This document shows positions 18,150-26,286 of a DNA stretch of 64,000 nt, one piece after another (position 1 is the stretch's first letter; each line of letters opens with the position of its first letter). Origin of the DNA: Candidatus Rifleibacteriota bacterium (lineage in GTDB: Bacteria; Muiribacteriota; Ozemobacteria; Ozemobacterales; Ozemobacteraceae); NCBI GenBank assembly GCA_905236675.1, contig CAJOND010000017.1:27874-91873 (forward strand), written 5' to 3'. A model generated the notes under the pieces. It ran no database searches. It was not told where the DNA came from and saw only the letters and a program-made list of their open reading frames with translations. A program made the translations under genes and the position numbers.

Positions 18150-18199
18150 GTAAATAGTTAGTAAATAAAGTTAAAATATTTGATATAGGAGGAAAATAA

Positions 18200-18664
18200 A
18201 TGAGTCGCGTAAAAGATTTAGAGAAAAAAGTTTACAATATATTAGAAAATATTGAAGATAATGAAAAGCGTGCAAAAGCTGTAGCTCATTTGCACGGAGT
18301 TTCACTTGCTGCTGTTATTTTGGCCAAGAAAAGTGGACAAAACTTTGAACTAGCAGCTATGGCTGGTTTGCTTCATGATCTTTATGCCTACAAGTCTGGT
18401 AGTTACGATGACCACGCTCATCGTGGAGCAGATTATGCCAAAGAAATTTTAAACGAAATGAATCTAACTACTCCTGAAGAAACGAAAATCATCTGTTCAG
18501 CTATTTGGAATCATGATAGCAAAGCAGAAGTTAATGAACCAATGGATGAAATTCTAAAGGATGCTGATGTTATTGATCATTCTTTAGCTGACCCTACAAA
18601 ATCAGTTAAAGAACATGAACAGGCAAGGTATTCTAAAATAAGCAAAGAATTTGGATTTAGCTGA
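18200..18664 (+). CDS. HD-domain metal-dependent phosphohydrolase
   Basis: AGGAGG lies upstream of the ATG. The 154-residue protein has an HD-type active site: H in VAHLHGVSLAAV, the HD pair in GLLHDLYAYKSG, then H in HAHRGADYA and D in ILKDADVIDHSL. The order H...HD...H/D is that of the small HDIG-like phosphohydrolases (YqeK/relA-like group), which act on phosphate esters of nucleotides or related compounds. The protein is cytoplasmic with no extra domain. It stands alone between the accessory block and pdxY, separated by an intergenic repeat. The substrate cannot be inferred. Confidence 0.85.
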   Translation: MSRVKDLEKKVYNILENIEDNEKRAKAVAHLHGVSLAAVILAKKSGQNFELAAMAGLLHDLYAYKSGSYDDHAHRGADYAKEILNEMNLTTPEETKIICSAIWNHDSKAEVNEPMDEILKDADVIDHSLADPTKSVKEHEQARYSKISKEFGFS

Positions 18665-18683
18665 TTTAGATTTGATGAAAAAT

Positions 18684-18752
18684 CACCCATCACCAATAAA
18701 ACCTAAAAAGATTAACTAAAACAATTCTCTTATTTCTCATCTCTAAACTCTT
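18684..18752. repeat. Intergenic repeat element, copy 1
   Basis: CACCAATAAAACCTAA followed by GATTAACTAAAACAATTCTCTT and a pyrimidine-rich TCTCATCTCTAAACTC tail. The same core occurs at 29661-29700 and, inverted, at 63713-63765, so this is a dispersed element rather than chance. Confidence 0.6.
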
Positions 18753-18764
18753 AGTATTATTGTT

Positions 18765-18793
18765 TTGTGACTCTTGCTGTGTTATGATATAAA
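18765..18793 (+). promoter_or_regulatory. Promoter of the pdxY operon
   Basis: TTGTGA (18765-18770), a 17-base spacer and an extended -10 TGATATAAA (TATAAA at 18788-18793), about 40 bases before the ATG at 18833. Confidence 0.55.
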
Positions 18794-18832
18794 TAGCTAT
18801 TAAAGCCTAATCATACTGGATTATCACAATAT

Positions 18833-19666
18833 ATGAAACAGAAAAAAATCGCATTAATAAATGATATAACAGGTTTTGGAAGATGTTCTGTAGCCGTTAT
18901 GGCTCCAATTGTTTCAGCAATGAAAATACAAGCTGTACCAGTTCCTACAGCAATACTTTCAACTCATACCCAATTTCCTCTATATTATTTTGATGATTAT
19001 ACAGAAAAGATGCCAAAGTATATTCAGACTTATAAAGATTTGAACATTAGTTTTGATGCTATAGCTACAGGCTTTTTAGGGTCAGAAAAGCAAGTAGATA
19101 TTGTTATAGATTTTATAAAAAGTTTCCGTACAAAAGATTCTTTAATCCTTGTTGATCCTGTAATGGGGGATTATGGAAAATTGTATAAAACATACACTCC
19201 TGCAATGTGCAATAAAATGAAGGAATTAGTTCAGTATGCTGAAATATTGACTCCAAATCTAACAGAATTATGTACTCTGTTGGATATTGAATATCCAAAT
19301 GAAGGTAAGGTTAGTTTGGATAATCTTGATTCAATGTGCCAAAAATTGGCTGAAAAAGGACCTAAGCACATAGTTGTTACTGGTATTCCATTTAATAAAA
19401 AGCAGATTTTGAATTTCATTTATAATAATGGTGAAGATTATCAGATTATAATGTCAGATAAAATTGGTGATGATAGAAGTGGAACTGGTGATGTGGTTAG
19501 TGCAGTAATAGCTGGAATGTACATGAATGGTCATACACTATATGAATCTGCAAAAAAGGCAACAAAATTTATTTCTAAATGTATTCAATATTGTGAAGAC
19601 AATAAAGTTCCTAACTATTGGGGTTTATGTTTTGAAATGTTTTTAAAAGATTTAGTTGAGGATTAA
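18833..19666 (+). CDS. Pyridoxal/pyridoxamine kinase (PdxY-like, ribokinase family)
   Basis: The 277-residue ribokinase-fold protein begins with INDITGFGRCSVAVMAPIVSAM, typical of pyridoxal kinases, whose 'GhvG' corresponds to the 'GFGRCS' seen here. It continues with LVDPVMGDYGKLYKTY and LTPNLTEL, then the anion hole and catalytic Asp in DDRSGTGDVVSAVIAGM. It would phosphorylate pyridoxal, pyridoxine or pyridoxamine to the PLP precursors. Clostridial homologues are annotated pyridoxamine kinase. PLP is needed by several enzymes in this window (SerC and the racemases). The next gene, a radical SAM protein, starts three bases after the stop. Confidence 0.88.
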   Translation: MKQKKIALINDITGFGRCSVAVMAPIVSAMKIQAVPVPTAILSTHTQFPLYYFDDYTEKMPKYIQTYKDLNISFDAIATGFLGSEKQVDIVIDFIKSFRTKDSLILVDPVMGDYGKLYKTYTPAMCNKMKELVQYAEILTPNLTELCTLLDIEYPNEGKVSLDNLDSMCQKLAEKGPKHIVVTGIPFNKKQILNFIYNNGEDYQIIMSDKIGDDRSGTGDVVSAVIAGMYMNGHTLYESAKKATKFISKCIQYCEDNKVPNYWGLCFEMFLKDLVED

Positions 19667-19669
19667 ATA

Positions 19670-20329
19670 ATGATTTTATATACAGTTACAGGTAGAGTAG
19701 GGGAAGCAGGTTATTTAGACATATCAAAAAGTGGTGATTTAAAAGGCAAGAATATTTATGTCAATATGACTAACAAGTGTCCTTGCAGTTGCACTTTTTG
19801 TTTGAGACAAACAAAAAAAATGATGGAAAATAACTCTTTATGGTTAAAAGAAGGTGAACCTTCATTACAAAGTATTAAAGATATATTCTCAAAGTATGAT
19901 TTAAGTGTGATTAATGAATTGGTTTTCTGTGGTTTTGGAGAACCATTAGAACGCTTATCTGACGTTTGCGAACTTATTGATTATTTGAAATTAACTTATC
20001 CAAATTTGAAAACAAGAGTAAATACAAACGGTTTGGCTAATTTAATTCATAATAAAGATATTACACCCGAATTAAAAAATAGATTTGATACGATTTCTAT
20101 TTCTTTGAATGCACCTGATGCTGAAGAATATTTATCTCTAACACGCTCAAAATTTGGTTTACAGTCTTATGAAGCGATGAAAGATTTTGCTGTTAAAGCA
20201 AAAAAATATGTGCCAAATGTTGTTTTTACAGTTGTAGAAAAAGTAATGTCTGATGAAAAAATAAAGATTTGTCAGAAAATATGCGACGATTTAGGGGTAA
20301 AACTTAGAGTCAGACCTTTTGAATCTTGA
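19670..20329 (+). CDS. Radical SAM protein (TatD-associated type)
   Basis: The 219-residue single-domain radical SAM protein carries its cluster cysteines at C37, C41 and C44 in CPCSCTFC (C-x3-C-x2-C). SAM-site features follow in VFCGFGEPLERL and TRVNTNGLANL. Short proteins of this kind that start with a beta-strand 'YTVTGR.YLNIT..C...C.FC' are known as TatD-family-associated radical SAM proteins. I make that assignment from the N-terminal pattern, here 'MILYTVTGRVGEAGYLDISKSG...IYVNMTNKC'. No tatD gene is adjacent; instead it is coupled to the pyridoxal kinase gene. The reaction is unknown. Confidence 0.82.
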   Translation: MILYTVTGRVGEAGYLDISKSGDLKGKNIYVNMTNKCPCSCTFCLRQTKKMMENNSLWLKEGEPSLQSIKDIFSKYDLSVINELVFCGFGEPLERLSDVCELIDYLKLTYPNLKTRVNTNGLANLIHNKDITPELKNRFDTISISLNAPDAEEYLSLTRSKFGLQSYEAMKDFAVKAKKYVPNVVFTVVEKVMSDEKIKICQKICDDLGVKLRVRPFES

Positions 20330-20354
20330 ATTAATAAAAATTTAATTAAATATA

Positions 20355-20391
20355 AAACCCATACTACTTAATAATTAAGCAATATGGGTTT
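20355..20391. terminator. Bidirectional terminator between convergent genes
   Basis: Arms AAACCCATA and TATGGGTTT with further AT pairing inside, then TGTTTTTTTA on the plus strand. It serves the radical SAM gene and, from the other side, the oligopeptidase gene. Confidence 0.75.
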
Positions 20392-20405
20392 GTTTTTTTA
20401 TATTA

Positions 20406-22532
20406 TTAATAATAAGTGCCAAGAACTTTAAATATGAAAGCGTAAGTAAAAGCAATTTCTTTTAAGTAGTCATATCTTCCTGAGGCACCCATGTGACCAG
20501 CATTCATATTAGTTTTTAAGATCAACATATTGTTGTCAGTTTTCATTGCGCGAAGTTTTGCAACATATTTTGCTGGTTCCCAATATGAAACTCTTGGATC
20601 GTTAAGGCCAGCGGTAACAAGTATATTTGGATAATCTTTAGCTTCTATATTATCATAAGGAGAATAACTGAGCATATAATCAAAATATACTTTTTCTTCT
20701 GGACAACCCCATTCTTCATATTCACCAATAGTTAATGGCAATGTTGGATCAAGCATAGTATTCATCATATCAACAAATGGAACATCAGCTACTACAACCC
20801 TGAATAAATCAGGTCTCATGTTTGTAACAGCTCCCATTAGGAGTCCACCAGCACTTCCACCTTCAATTGCTAAATACTGAGGTTTTGTGTAACCTTGTTC
20901 AATTAGGAATTCTGCACAAGAAATAAAATCTGTAAAAGAATTTCTTTTGTTTAATAATTTTCCTTCATTGTACCATTTACGGCCCATTTCTTGGCCGCCT
21001 CTTATATGAGCTATAGCGTAAACGTAACCTCTATCTAGCAAAGATAAATAAGTAGATGAAAAATATGGATCTGTAGATACACCGTATGCACCATAAGCTG
21101 TAAGATACATACTTGCAGCACCGTTTCCCCACATATCTTTTCTATATACTAAAGAAATAGGAATTTGTGTTCCATCTTGTGCTGTTGCAAAAAGTCTTTC
21201 AGAAACATAGTTGTTTGAATCAAAATTACCTACTACTTCTCTTCTTTTTTTACATTCTGATAAACCAGTATTAAAGTCATAATCAATAACAGATTCTGGA
21301 GTTGTAAGAGAACAATAGACATATCTTAATTTATCTGTCTTGTATTCTGGATTATTACCTAAATATACAGAATAAACAGATTCTGCAAAAGGTAGATCTA
21401 TATTTTCATTGGTTCTAGTGTCAATATATCTCAGGGTTTGTAACCCTCTATTTCTTTCAGATATAACTAAATAGTTTTCAAATGCTGAAATAGAATCAAT
21501 ATATACATTTTCATCGTGAGGAATAAATTCTTCCCAGTATTTTTTATCTATTTGATCTTCTTTTGTCCTCATTACTTTAAAGTTAAGTGCATTTTCATTG
21601 GTAGTAATATATATATATGGCTTTTGAAAACTGATGTAATATTCTATATCTTTCCTTCTCGGCATAAAGAGTTTAAATTCACCAGTGGGGTTTTTAGCTT
21701 CAAGTATATATTCTTCTGAACTTGTGGTTGAACCTGTAAAAATAGTTAAAAATCTTTTATCACGACTTTTAAAAATACTACAACCAAACATCTGATCTGA
21801 TTCTTCAAAGATTATGGGGTCATTTTTGGAATCTGTTCCTAGTTGATGTCTTTTTATCTGGTATGGTCTGGTTGTTTCATCCATTATTGTATAAAAAATG
21901 GTTTTATTATCTTCTGCCCATTCAATATTGGAAGTAACTTTTTCTATAACATCAGGCAATTCTTTATGATTCTTTAGATCTAAAAAATGTAAGTTATATT
22001 CTTCGTTACCGTCATAATCAACTGTGTATGCAACAATATCACCATTTGAGCTTATTTCGATACTTCCACAATCAAAAAAATCTTTTCCTTTTGCTAATTC
22101 GTTTTCATCTATTATTATTTCCTCTGGTTTGGAATTATCTACCAATCTTCTACAATGTATTGGATACTGTTTCCCTGCTGCAGTTTTGGTGTAATACATA
22201 TATTTACCGTCTTTTACAGGAACAGATAAATCATCTTCTTTTATACGAGCTTTCATTTCCTCAAAAAGTTGGTCCTGTAAAAGTTCGGTATCTTTCATGA
22301 CATGTCTTGTATATGCATTTTCTGCTTTCAAATAATTCAAGACATCACGATTTTTTTTATCGTTCTGGTCGCGTAACCATGCATAATTATCTATTAATAG
22401 AGTCCCATGTTTTTCAGTTATTACAGGAATTTTTTTTGCTCTTGGTGGAGAAGATATTTTTCTGGTTTCATTAGCCATTAAAACTGGGGCTGAAGCAAAG
22501 ATTACAAATAACATTATTATATATATTTTCAT
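20406..22532 (-). CDS. Secreted prolyl oligopeptidase-family serine peptidase (S9A, oligopeptidase B-like)
   Basis: I chose the ATG at 22532 (preceded by CGAGGG) rather than one 20 codons upstream. From here the protein starts with a clean signal peptide, MKIYIIMLFVIFASAPVLMA, giving 708 residues. A seven-bladed propeller domain follows (to about residue 420). The alpha/beta hydrolase domain has the nucleophile in IEGGSAGGLLMGAV, Asp in VTAGLNDPRVSYWEPAKY and His in MNAGHMGASGRYDYLKE. The N-terminal 'PPRAKKIPVITEKHGTLLIDNYAWLRD' and the propeller-hydrolase junction are like oligopeptidase B, which cuts short peptides after basic residues. The export signal is notable because many relatives are cytoplasmic. 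It is monocistronic. Confidence 0.9.
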   Translation of the reverse strand: MKIYIIMLFVIFASAPVLMANETRKISSPPRAKKIPVITEKHGTLLIDNYAWLRDQNDKKNRDVLNYLKAENAYTRHVMKDTELLQDQLFEEMKARIKEDDLSVPVKDGKYMYYTKTAAGKQYPIHCRRLVDNSKPEEIIIDENELAKGKDFFDCGSIEISSNGDIVAYTVDYDGNEEYNLHFLDLKNHKELPDVIEKVTSNIEWAEDNKTIFYTIMDETTRPYQIKRHQLGTDSKNDPIIFEESDQMFGCSIFKSRDKRFLTIFTGSTTSSEEYILEAKNPTGEFKLFMPRRKDIEYYISFQKPYIYITTNENALNFKVMRTKEDQIDKKYWEEFIPHDENVYIDSISAFENYLVISERNRGLQTLRYIDTRTNENIDLPFAESVYSVYLGNNPEYKTDKLRYVYCSLTTPESVIDYDFNTGLSECKKRREVVGNFDSNNYVSERLFATAQDGTQIPISLVYRKDMWGNGAASMYLTAYGAYGVSTDPYFSSTYLSLLDRGYVYAIAHIRGGQEMGRKWYNEGKLLNKRNSFTDFISCAEFLIEQGYTKPQYLAIEGGSAGGLLMGAVTNMRPDLFRVVVADVPFVDMMNTMLDPTLPLTIGEYEEWGCPEEKVYFDYMLSYSPYDNIEAKDYPNILVTAGLNDPRVSYWEPAKYVAKLRAMKTDNNMLILKTNMNAGHMGASGRYDYLKEIAFTYAFIFKVLGTYY

Positions 22533-22633
22533 TTTACCCTCGAAATAAATTTTTATGAAATAAATTTTATAATCAAAAATGAAAATCTTCAATATTTTTA
22601 TGTCTTAGTAAATGTATAAATATATTGAAAAAT

Positions 22634-22662
22634 TTCATTATATGATTAAATTTTGATATAAT
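22634..22662 (+). promoter_or_regulatory. Promoter with extended -10
   Basis: TGATATAAT (TATAAT at 22657-22662) with a weak TTCATT at 22634-22639, 17 bases away. It lies about 38 bases before the ATG at 22701, which has an AAAGG ribosome site. Confidence 0.45.
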
Positions 22663-22700
22663 AATATTAAGATTTAAATTGAAGAGAAAAGGTTAAGTAT

Positions 22701-23690
22701 ATGAAGCTATTTAATAAAAGATTAGCATTTGTTATTATCCTTTTTTCTTTTATATTTGTTCTCCCTGTATTGGCACAAGTTTCTGAAGTAGAGATTTTTA
22801 ACGAATGGTTTTTGGAAGATTGTCCTTGTTCATTTGAAAGACCCTTTTTTTTAATTAGAAATTACGAAGATTTTAATATATTTTGGCAAAAGATTAAGTT
22901 AGGTAATGCCGCTCCATATTATGATTTTAATAAATATATGGTTTTTGTTTGGGCACCTGGCTATACAAGAAAGAATTGCTCAAAAGTAAATTTTGAACGT
23001 TTGCTTTTTAAAGAAGGGAATTTACTATTACTTGTTGATTTTGACGATAGTAGTAAATTCTTCGGGCAGTTAAGAAGACCAGTAAAAATTGCTGTTTTTC
23101 AAAAAGTTAAAGATTCAGATTTGTTTGTTTTTAGAAAGATACAAATAGGTTGGAAAAGCTATGATTATAAACTTGTATATAAAGTTTGGAATATGGAATT
23201 TGAAAGAAAACGTCCATTAGAAATTACTTTAATGGATCGTGAAATTGCACCAAAATATGCATTGGCAACTTTTTCTGGCACCTTAGAAGAAAGTGATGAC
23301 AACGAGGTTCCAGAAGAACAGACTACACAGGTTGCGGTTCAACCTAAGGAAGAAAGCAAGTCAAAAGTTGAACCTGTTAGAATAGTAACTGCTCCTAAAC
23401 AAACAAGTTCTGCAAGACAACCAACAACTGTACAAACTCCAAGAGCTCTTCCTGAACCCATTTCACCAAAAATGCAAACTGCGGTTCAACCACAAACTCC
23501 AAGAAACACTTCACCAAATCAAACTACTACTACATCTCAGCCACCAAAAACTACTGGTGTAGTTAGCACTTCTCCTATTGTAATTGGTGGTACCCCAGCT
23601 CCTACAGTTAAACCTGATTCAAAATCTGAAGTAGCCCCTGGTATGGGAGAAGATCCATTATTTGGTGCCGAATTTGACATAACATTTTAA
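22701..23690 (+). CDS. Exported protein with PrcB-like domain and Pro/Thr/Gln-rich tail, unknown
   Basis: The 329-residue protein starts with a signal peptide (MKLFNKRLAFVIILFSFIFVLPVLAQ). A folded domain of about 150 residues follows, which includes 'FLIRNYEDFNIFWQKI...YDFNKYMVFVWAPGYTRKNCSKV'. That pattern (a strand, '.df..lw..', 'vDF.k.mvv....G') recalls the C-terminal domain of PrcB-type protease-complex proteins, though I hold this loosely. From about residue 195 to 320 the sequence is a low-complexity Pro/Thr/Gln/Ser linker, and it ends DPLFGAEFDITF. It could be a periplasmic or surface protein with a flexible tail. It is followed 21 bases later by the adenosyltransferase gene, with no evident functional link. 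Confidence 0.5.
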   Translation: MKLFNKRLAFVIILFSFIFVLPVLAQVSEVEIFNEWFLEDCPCSFERPFFLIRNYEDFNIFWQKIKLGNAAPYYDFNKYMVFVWAPGYTRKNCSKVNFERLLFKEGNLLLLVDFDDSSKFFGQLRRPVKIAVFQKVKDSDLFVFRKIQIGWKSYDYKLVYKVWNMEFERKRPLEITLMDREIAPKYALATFSGTLEESDDNEVPEEQTTQVAVQPKEESKSKVEPVRIVTAPKQTSSARQPTTVQTPRALPEPISPKMQTAVQPQTPRNTSPNQTTTTSQPPKTTGVVSTSPIVIGGTPAPTVKPDSKSEVAPGMGEDPLFGAEFDITF

Positions 23691-23711
23691 CTATAATTAT
23701 CGAGGCTTTTT

Positions 23712-24236
23712 ATGATTCACGCTTATACTGGAAATGGAAAAGGTAAAACAACCTGTGCAATAGGTCTATTAATAAGGGCTTTTGGTTCTGGAAAGAAAGT
23801 TATCGTTATCTTCTTTGATAAGGGAAGTGAAACTTATAGACATAATGAACTTATTGCTTTAGATCGTTTGGGTATAGAATATCATGTAACTGGCTTAGAA
23901 CGTATGTTGCCAGATGGTAAATTTCGTTTCGATGTTACAGAACTAGATAAAAAAGAAGCTTTGCGAGGTATTGCTATTGCTGAAAATTCAATTCATGTTG
24001 ATAAATTTGATTTAATAGTTCTTGATGAAGTTTTAAGTGCTGTAACTTATGGCTTATTAGATAAGAATTTACTAGAAAAACTGATTAATGATTTGCCTTC
24101 TACAATAGAATTAGTTTTGACAGGTCGTTGTGATGATAAGAAATTGTTGGATAAATGTGATTTAGTAACTTCAATGACTAAAGAAAAACATTATTTTGAT
24201 AAAGGAGTGAAAGCTCGACCCGGTATAGAATACTAA
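23712..24236 (+). CDS. cobO: Cob(I)alamin adenosyltransferase (CobA/CobO/BtuR family)
   Basis: The 174-residue P-loop protein has GNGKGKTTCAIGLLIRA at residues 7-23, the family's 'GdGKGKTTAAlGlaiRA'. VIVIFFDKGS and LIVLDEVLSAVTYGLL (Walker B, family 'vvlDEi..a...gl') come next, then ELVLTGRCDDKKLLDKCDLVTSM and KGVKARPGIEY, matching the normal ending 'G..AR.GIE.'. It transfers the adenosyl group of ATP to reduced corrinoids to make adenosylcobalamin. That cofactor is needed by the aminomutases serviced by GlmL-type chaperones such as the one at 37350. It follows a short AAACC-rich gap and ends in a strong terminator. Confidence 0.92.
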   Translation: MIHAYTGNGKGKTTCAIGLLIRAFGSGKKVIVIFFDKGSETYRHNELIALDRLGIEYHVTGLERMLPDGKFRFDVTELDKKEALRGIAIAENSIHVDKFDLIVLDEVLSAVTYGLLDKNLLEKLINDLPSTIELVLTGRCDDKKLLDKCDLVTSMTKEKHYFDKGVKARPGIEY

Positions 24237-24270
24237 AATGATTTAATTGATAATTGTATAACCTTTACAT

Positions 24271-24305
24271 AAAAAAAAGCTTGGGATTTAACCAAGCTTT
24301 TTTTT
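24271..24305. terminator. Bidirectional terminator after the adenosyltransferase gene
   Basis: A 14-base perfect stem, AAAAAAAAGCTTGG/CCAAGCTTTTTTTT, with a 7-base loop, placed between convergent genes. Confidence 0.9.
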
Positions 24306-24340
24306 ATGCTTAACTTTTTTTTTATGCTTAACTTTTTTTT
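24302..24340. repeat. Tandem 18-bp duplication
   Basis: ATGCTTAAC followed by a run of Ts occurs at 24306 and again at 24324. The 18-base direct repeat sits next to the terminator and touches the stop codon of the minus-strand gene. It is probably a replication-slippage duplication. Confidence 0.6.
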
Positions 24341-25050
24341 TAATTTCTTGCTGGAACCACAATTGTGTTTTGTCTAAGTTTAATTCTCGAACCATGTAAA
24401 AAATAACCTTGAATACTCGCACAACCATATAGCATACAGTTTGATTCCATTATTGTCCCAGGATTACAAACTGAATTACAACCTAATTGACAATTATCAC
24501 CCAAAATGGCCCCAAATTTTCTCATACCTGTATCGACTCTTTTACCTTCAAGCATCATTGTTACATGGGTTCCGTCATGTTTTAAATTTGAAAGTTTTGT
24601 GCCAGCACCTAAATTAACATTTGAACCTAAAATTGAATCTCCAACATAGTTAAAATGTGGAGATTTTGCACCAGGCATATATATAGCTCTGACACATTCA
24701 GATGTATGTCCGACAACCGCATTGTCACAAATAATTACATTTCCACGGACAAAGGCTCCATGACGTATTTCTACATTTTCACCTATGATTGCAGGTCCGC
24801 ATACCATTGCTCCTGCTTCTATTACTGAACCTTTTCCGAAATAAATTTGCTCTATATTTCTTATATGAGCACCTTCTTCTATTGTTCCTAGTATTTGAGG
24901 CTTAACATTTTTTGCTACAAAACCATTCTGTATTCTTTTAATTACATCCCAAATGTTTTCTAAATCATCATATCCTTCTAAATGTGTTTCAAATAATTCT
25001 GGACAAGGAAATTTATCCATTTGAGAAAAGAAATCTTTTAGTTCTGCCAT
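24340..25050 (-). CDS. Left-handed beta-helix (hexapeptide repeat) transferase-like protein
   Basis: The 236-residue protein has an N-terminal helical part (about 1-60). A parallel left-handed beta-helix follows, recognisable from hexapeptide rungs such as VIEAGA, IIGENV, IICDNA, ILGSNV, AILGDN and IMESNC (about 65-225). The pattern 'GAGTKLSNLKHDGTHV...GMRKFGAILGDNCQLGCNSVCNPGT' is like the C-terminal helix of GlmU-type and other sugar-nucleotide acyltransferases. There is no nucleotidyltransferase half, so it is not GlmU. Proteins of this build are often annotated UDP-N-acetylglucosamine pyrophosphorylase-related. The acyl acceptor is unknown. The start at 25050 follows GGAGGC. Confidence 0.75.
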   Translation of the reverse strand: MAELKDFFSQMDKFPCPELFETHLEGYDDLENIWDVIKRIQNGFVAKNVKPQILGTIEEGAHIRNIEQIYFGKGSVIEAGAMVCGPAIIGENVEIRHGAFVRGNVIICDNAVVGHTSECVRAIYMPGAKSPHFNYVGDSILGSNVNLGAGTKLSNLKHDGTHVTMMLEGKRVDTGMRKFGAILGDNCQLGCNSVCNPGTIMESNCMLYGCASIQGYFLHGSRIKLRQNTIVVPARN

Positions 25051-25193
25051 TATTTTTAGCCTCCGATTAACTTTTTTATTATTATCGGAAAATTTAAAGC
25101 TATTACTTAGTTTCTATAGTTTTTTCTGTTTTATACAAAAAACTTTTTGTATTATATTGGGTATACTGAGCGTAATATTAAGAGGAGTAATAA

Positions 25194-26228
25194 ATGAAAA
25201 AATATACCATATTAGCTTTTGTATTACCTTTTATATTTAATTCTGCATCATTTTCTTCACCTTTTGATTCTAATGCTTCTAAAATTACTTCAGAAGTATT
25301 ATCTTCAGATAATAATAATGTAAAAAACAATAATATTAAATCCTTTATTCCTGCTTCATCTAGTGCTTCTATAACTGCTTCCCCAATATTAGAATTAGTA
25401 GAAGAAAAGGATGTAAAAACCAAACGTTTAATATCTAAAAAAATTGGTAAAACCTGGGATACAGATAATTTAGATTTCACAAATGTTCAAGGTTTTTGTA
25501 CTGATGGGCAGTATTGGTATGTTGCTTTGATGACAGCTAGTAGTGACGATGAATACTCTGATCAGGGGACTAAATTCTTAAAAATCAGAATTTCTGATAA
25601 GAAAATTGTTAAAACAAAATATGTTGGTAAAATAGGGCATAGTAATTCTTTAACTTATAACCCTAAAACTAAAAAAATACTTACTGCAACTTGCACTGAT
25701 ACTAAGAGTTATTTCTGTGAGTTTAATGCATCTGATTTTAGTGGTTTCAGAAAGATTTATTTAAAAAACGATAAAGGCGAAACTTATAAAGAAAAGTGTT
25801 ATGCCTCTTTCACTTATGACCCAAAGAAAGATCAATATATAGTTAAATTCAATAATAAAAATCTAGCTTTTTTTGATTCTAATTTTAAATTAATTAAAAA
25901 AATAGAAGTTCAACATCTAAAAATTAATGATGATATGACAGGTCAAGCACTATTTTGCGATGGTGCAAATATTTTTAGTGTCTGCAATAAATTGAATTTC
26001 CCATCTGTAAACTATATTCTCTGCTATGATATGGATGGAAAGTATTTAAAAAAATATACTTTTAAAACACAATTCGGTATTTTGTTAAATAACGCAGAAT
26101 TAGAGCAGATTACATCTTACAATGGGATTCATAATGGAATATACTGGGGTTTATGTAATAATGGAACTAATAAGTTCAGTATTCATGAAATTACTTTAAG
26201 AAAGAGTAATTTTTTCCCAATAAAATAA
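25194..26228 (+). CDS. Exported protein, possible beta-propeller, unknown
   Basis: AGAGGAG precedes the ATG, with a TATACT -10 at 25162-25167. The 344-residue protein has a signal peptide (MKKYTILAFVLPFIFNSASF) and a Ser/Asn-rich linker to about residue 65. The rest is a domain made of repeated short strands, such as 'TNVQGFCTDGQYWYVALMTA', 'GHSNSLTYNPKTKKILTAT' and 'KCYASFTYDPKKDQYIVKF'. This is the rhythm of a propeller, with 'C-D-G-.-W' and 'YNPKTKKI' blades. I cannot name a family. It stands upstream of two other exported proteins (endonuclease and esterase), each with its own promoter or terminator. Confidence 0.55.
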   Translation: MKKYTILAFVLPFIFNSASFSSPFDSNASKITSEVLSSDNNNVKNNNIKSFIPASSSASITASPILELVEEKDVKTKRLISKKIGKTWDTDNLDFTNVQGFCTDGQYWYVALMTASSDDEYSDQGTKFLKIRISDKKIVKTKYVGKIGHSNSLTYNPKTKKILTATCTDTKSYFCEFNASDFSGFRKIYLKNDKGETYKEKCYASFTYDPKKDQYIVKFNNKNLAFFDSNFKLIKKIEVQHLKINDDMTGQALFCDGANIFSVCNKLNFPSVNYILCYDMDGKYLKKYTFKTQFGILLNNAELEQITSYNGIHNGIYWGLCNNGTNKFSIHEITLRKSNFFPIK

Positions 26229-26273
26229 TATTAAATTTCTAATTTGTACCCTTACATAATTAGAAAAAAAAGG

Positions 26274-26279
26274 TATAAT
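26274..26279 (+). promoter_or_regulatory. -10 box giving a leaderless endonuclease mRNA
   Basis: TATAAT ends eight bases before the ATG at 26287, the same spacing as at 909-922. TTACAT at 26252-26257 could be a weak -35 with a 16-base spacer. No ribosome binding site fits between. Confidence 0.5.
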
Positions 26280-26286
26280 GATAAAC

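Noticed and set aside
22600..23712. Cobalamin riboswitch upstream of the adenosyltransferase, or upstream of the FecCD operon
   Set aside because: I looked for the B12-box GCCACTG-type core and surrounding helices near 22600-23712 and 840-922 and found none.
24340..25050. GlmU or LpxA assignment for the beta-helix protein
   Set aside because: It lacks the N-terminal nucleotidyltransferase of GlmU, and the rungs and N-terminal helical part do not match LpxA, so only a general fold assignment is made.
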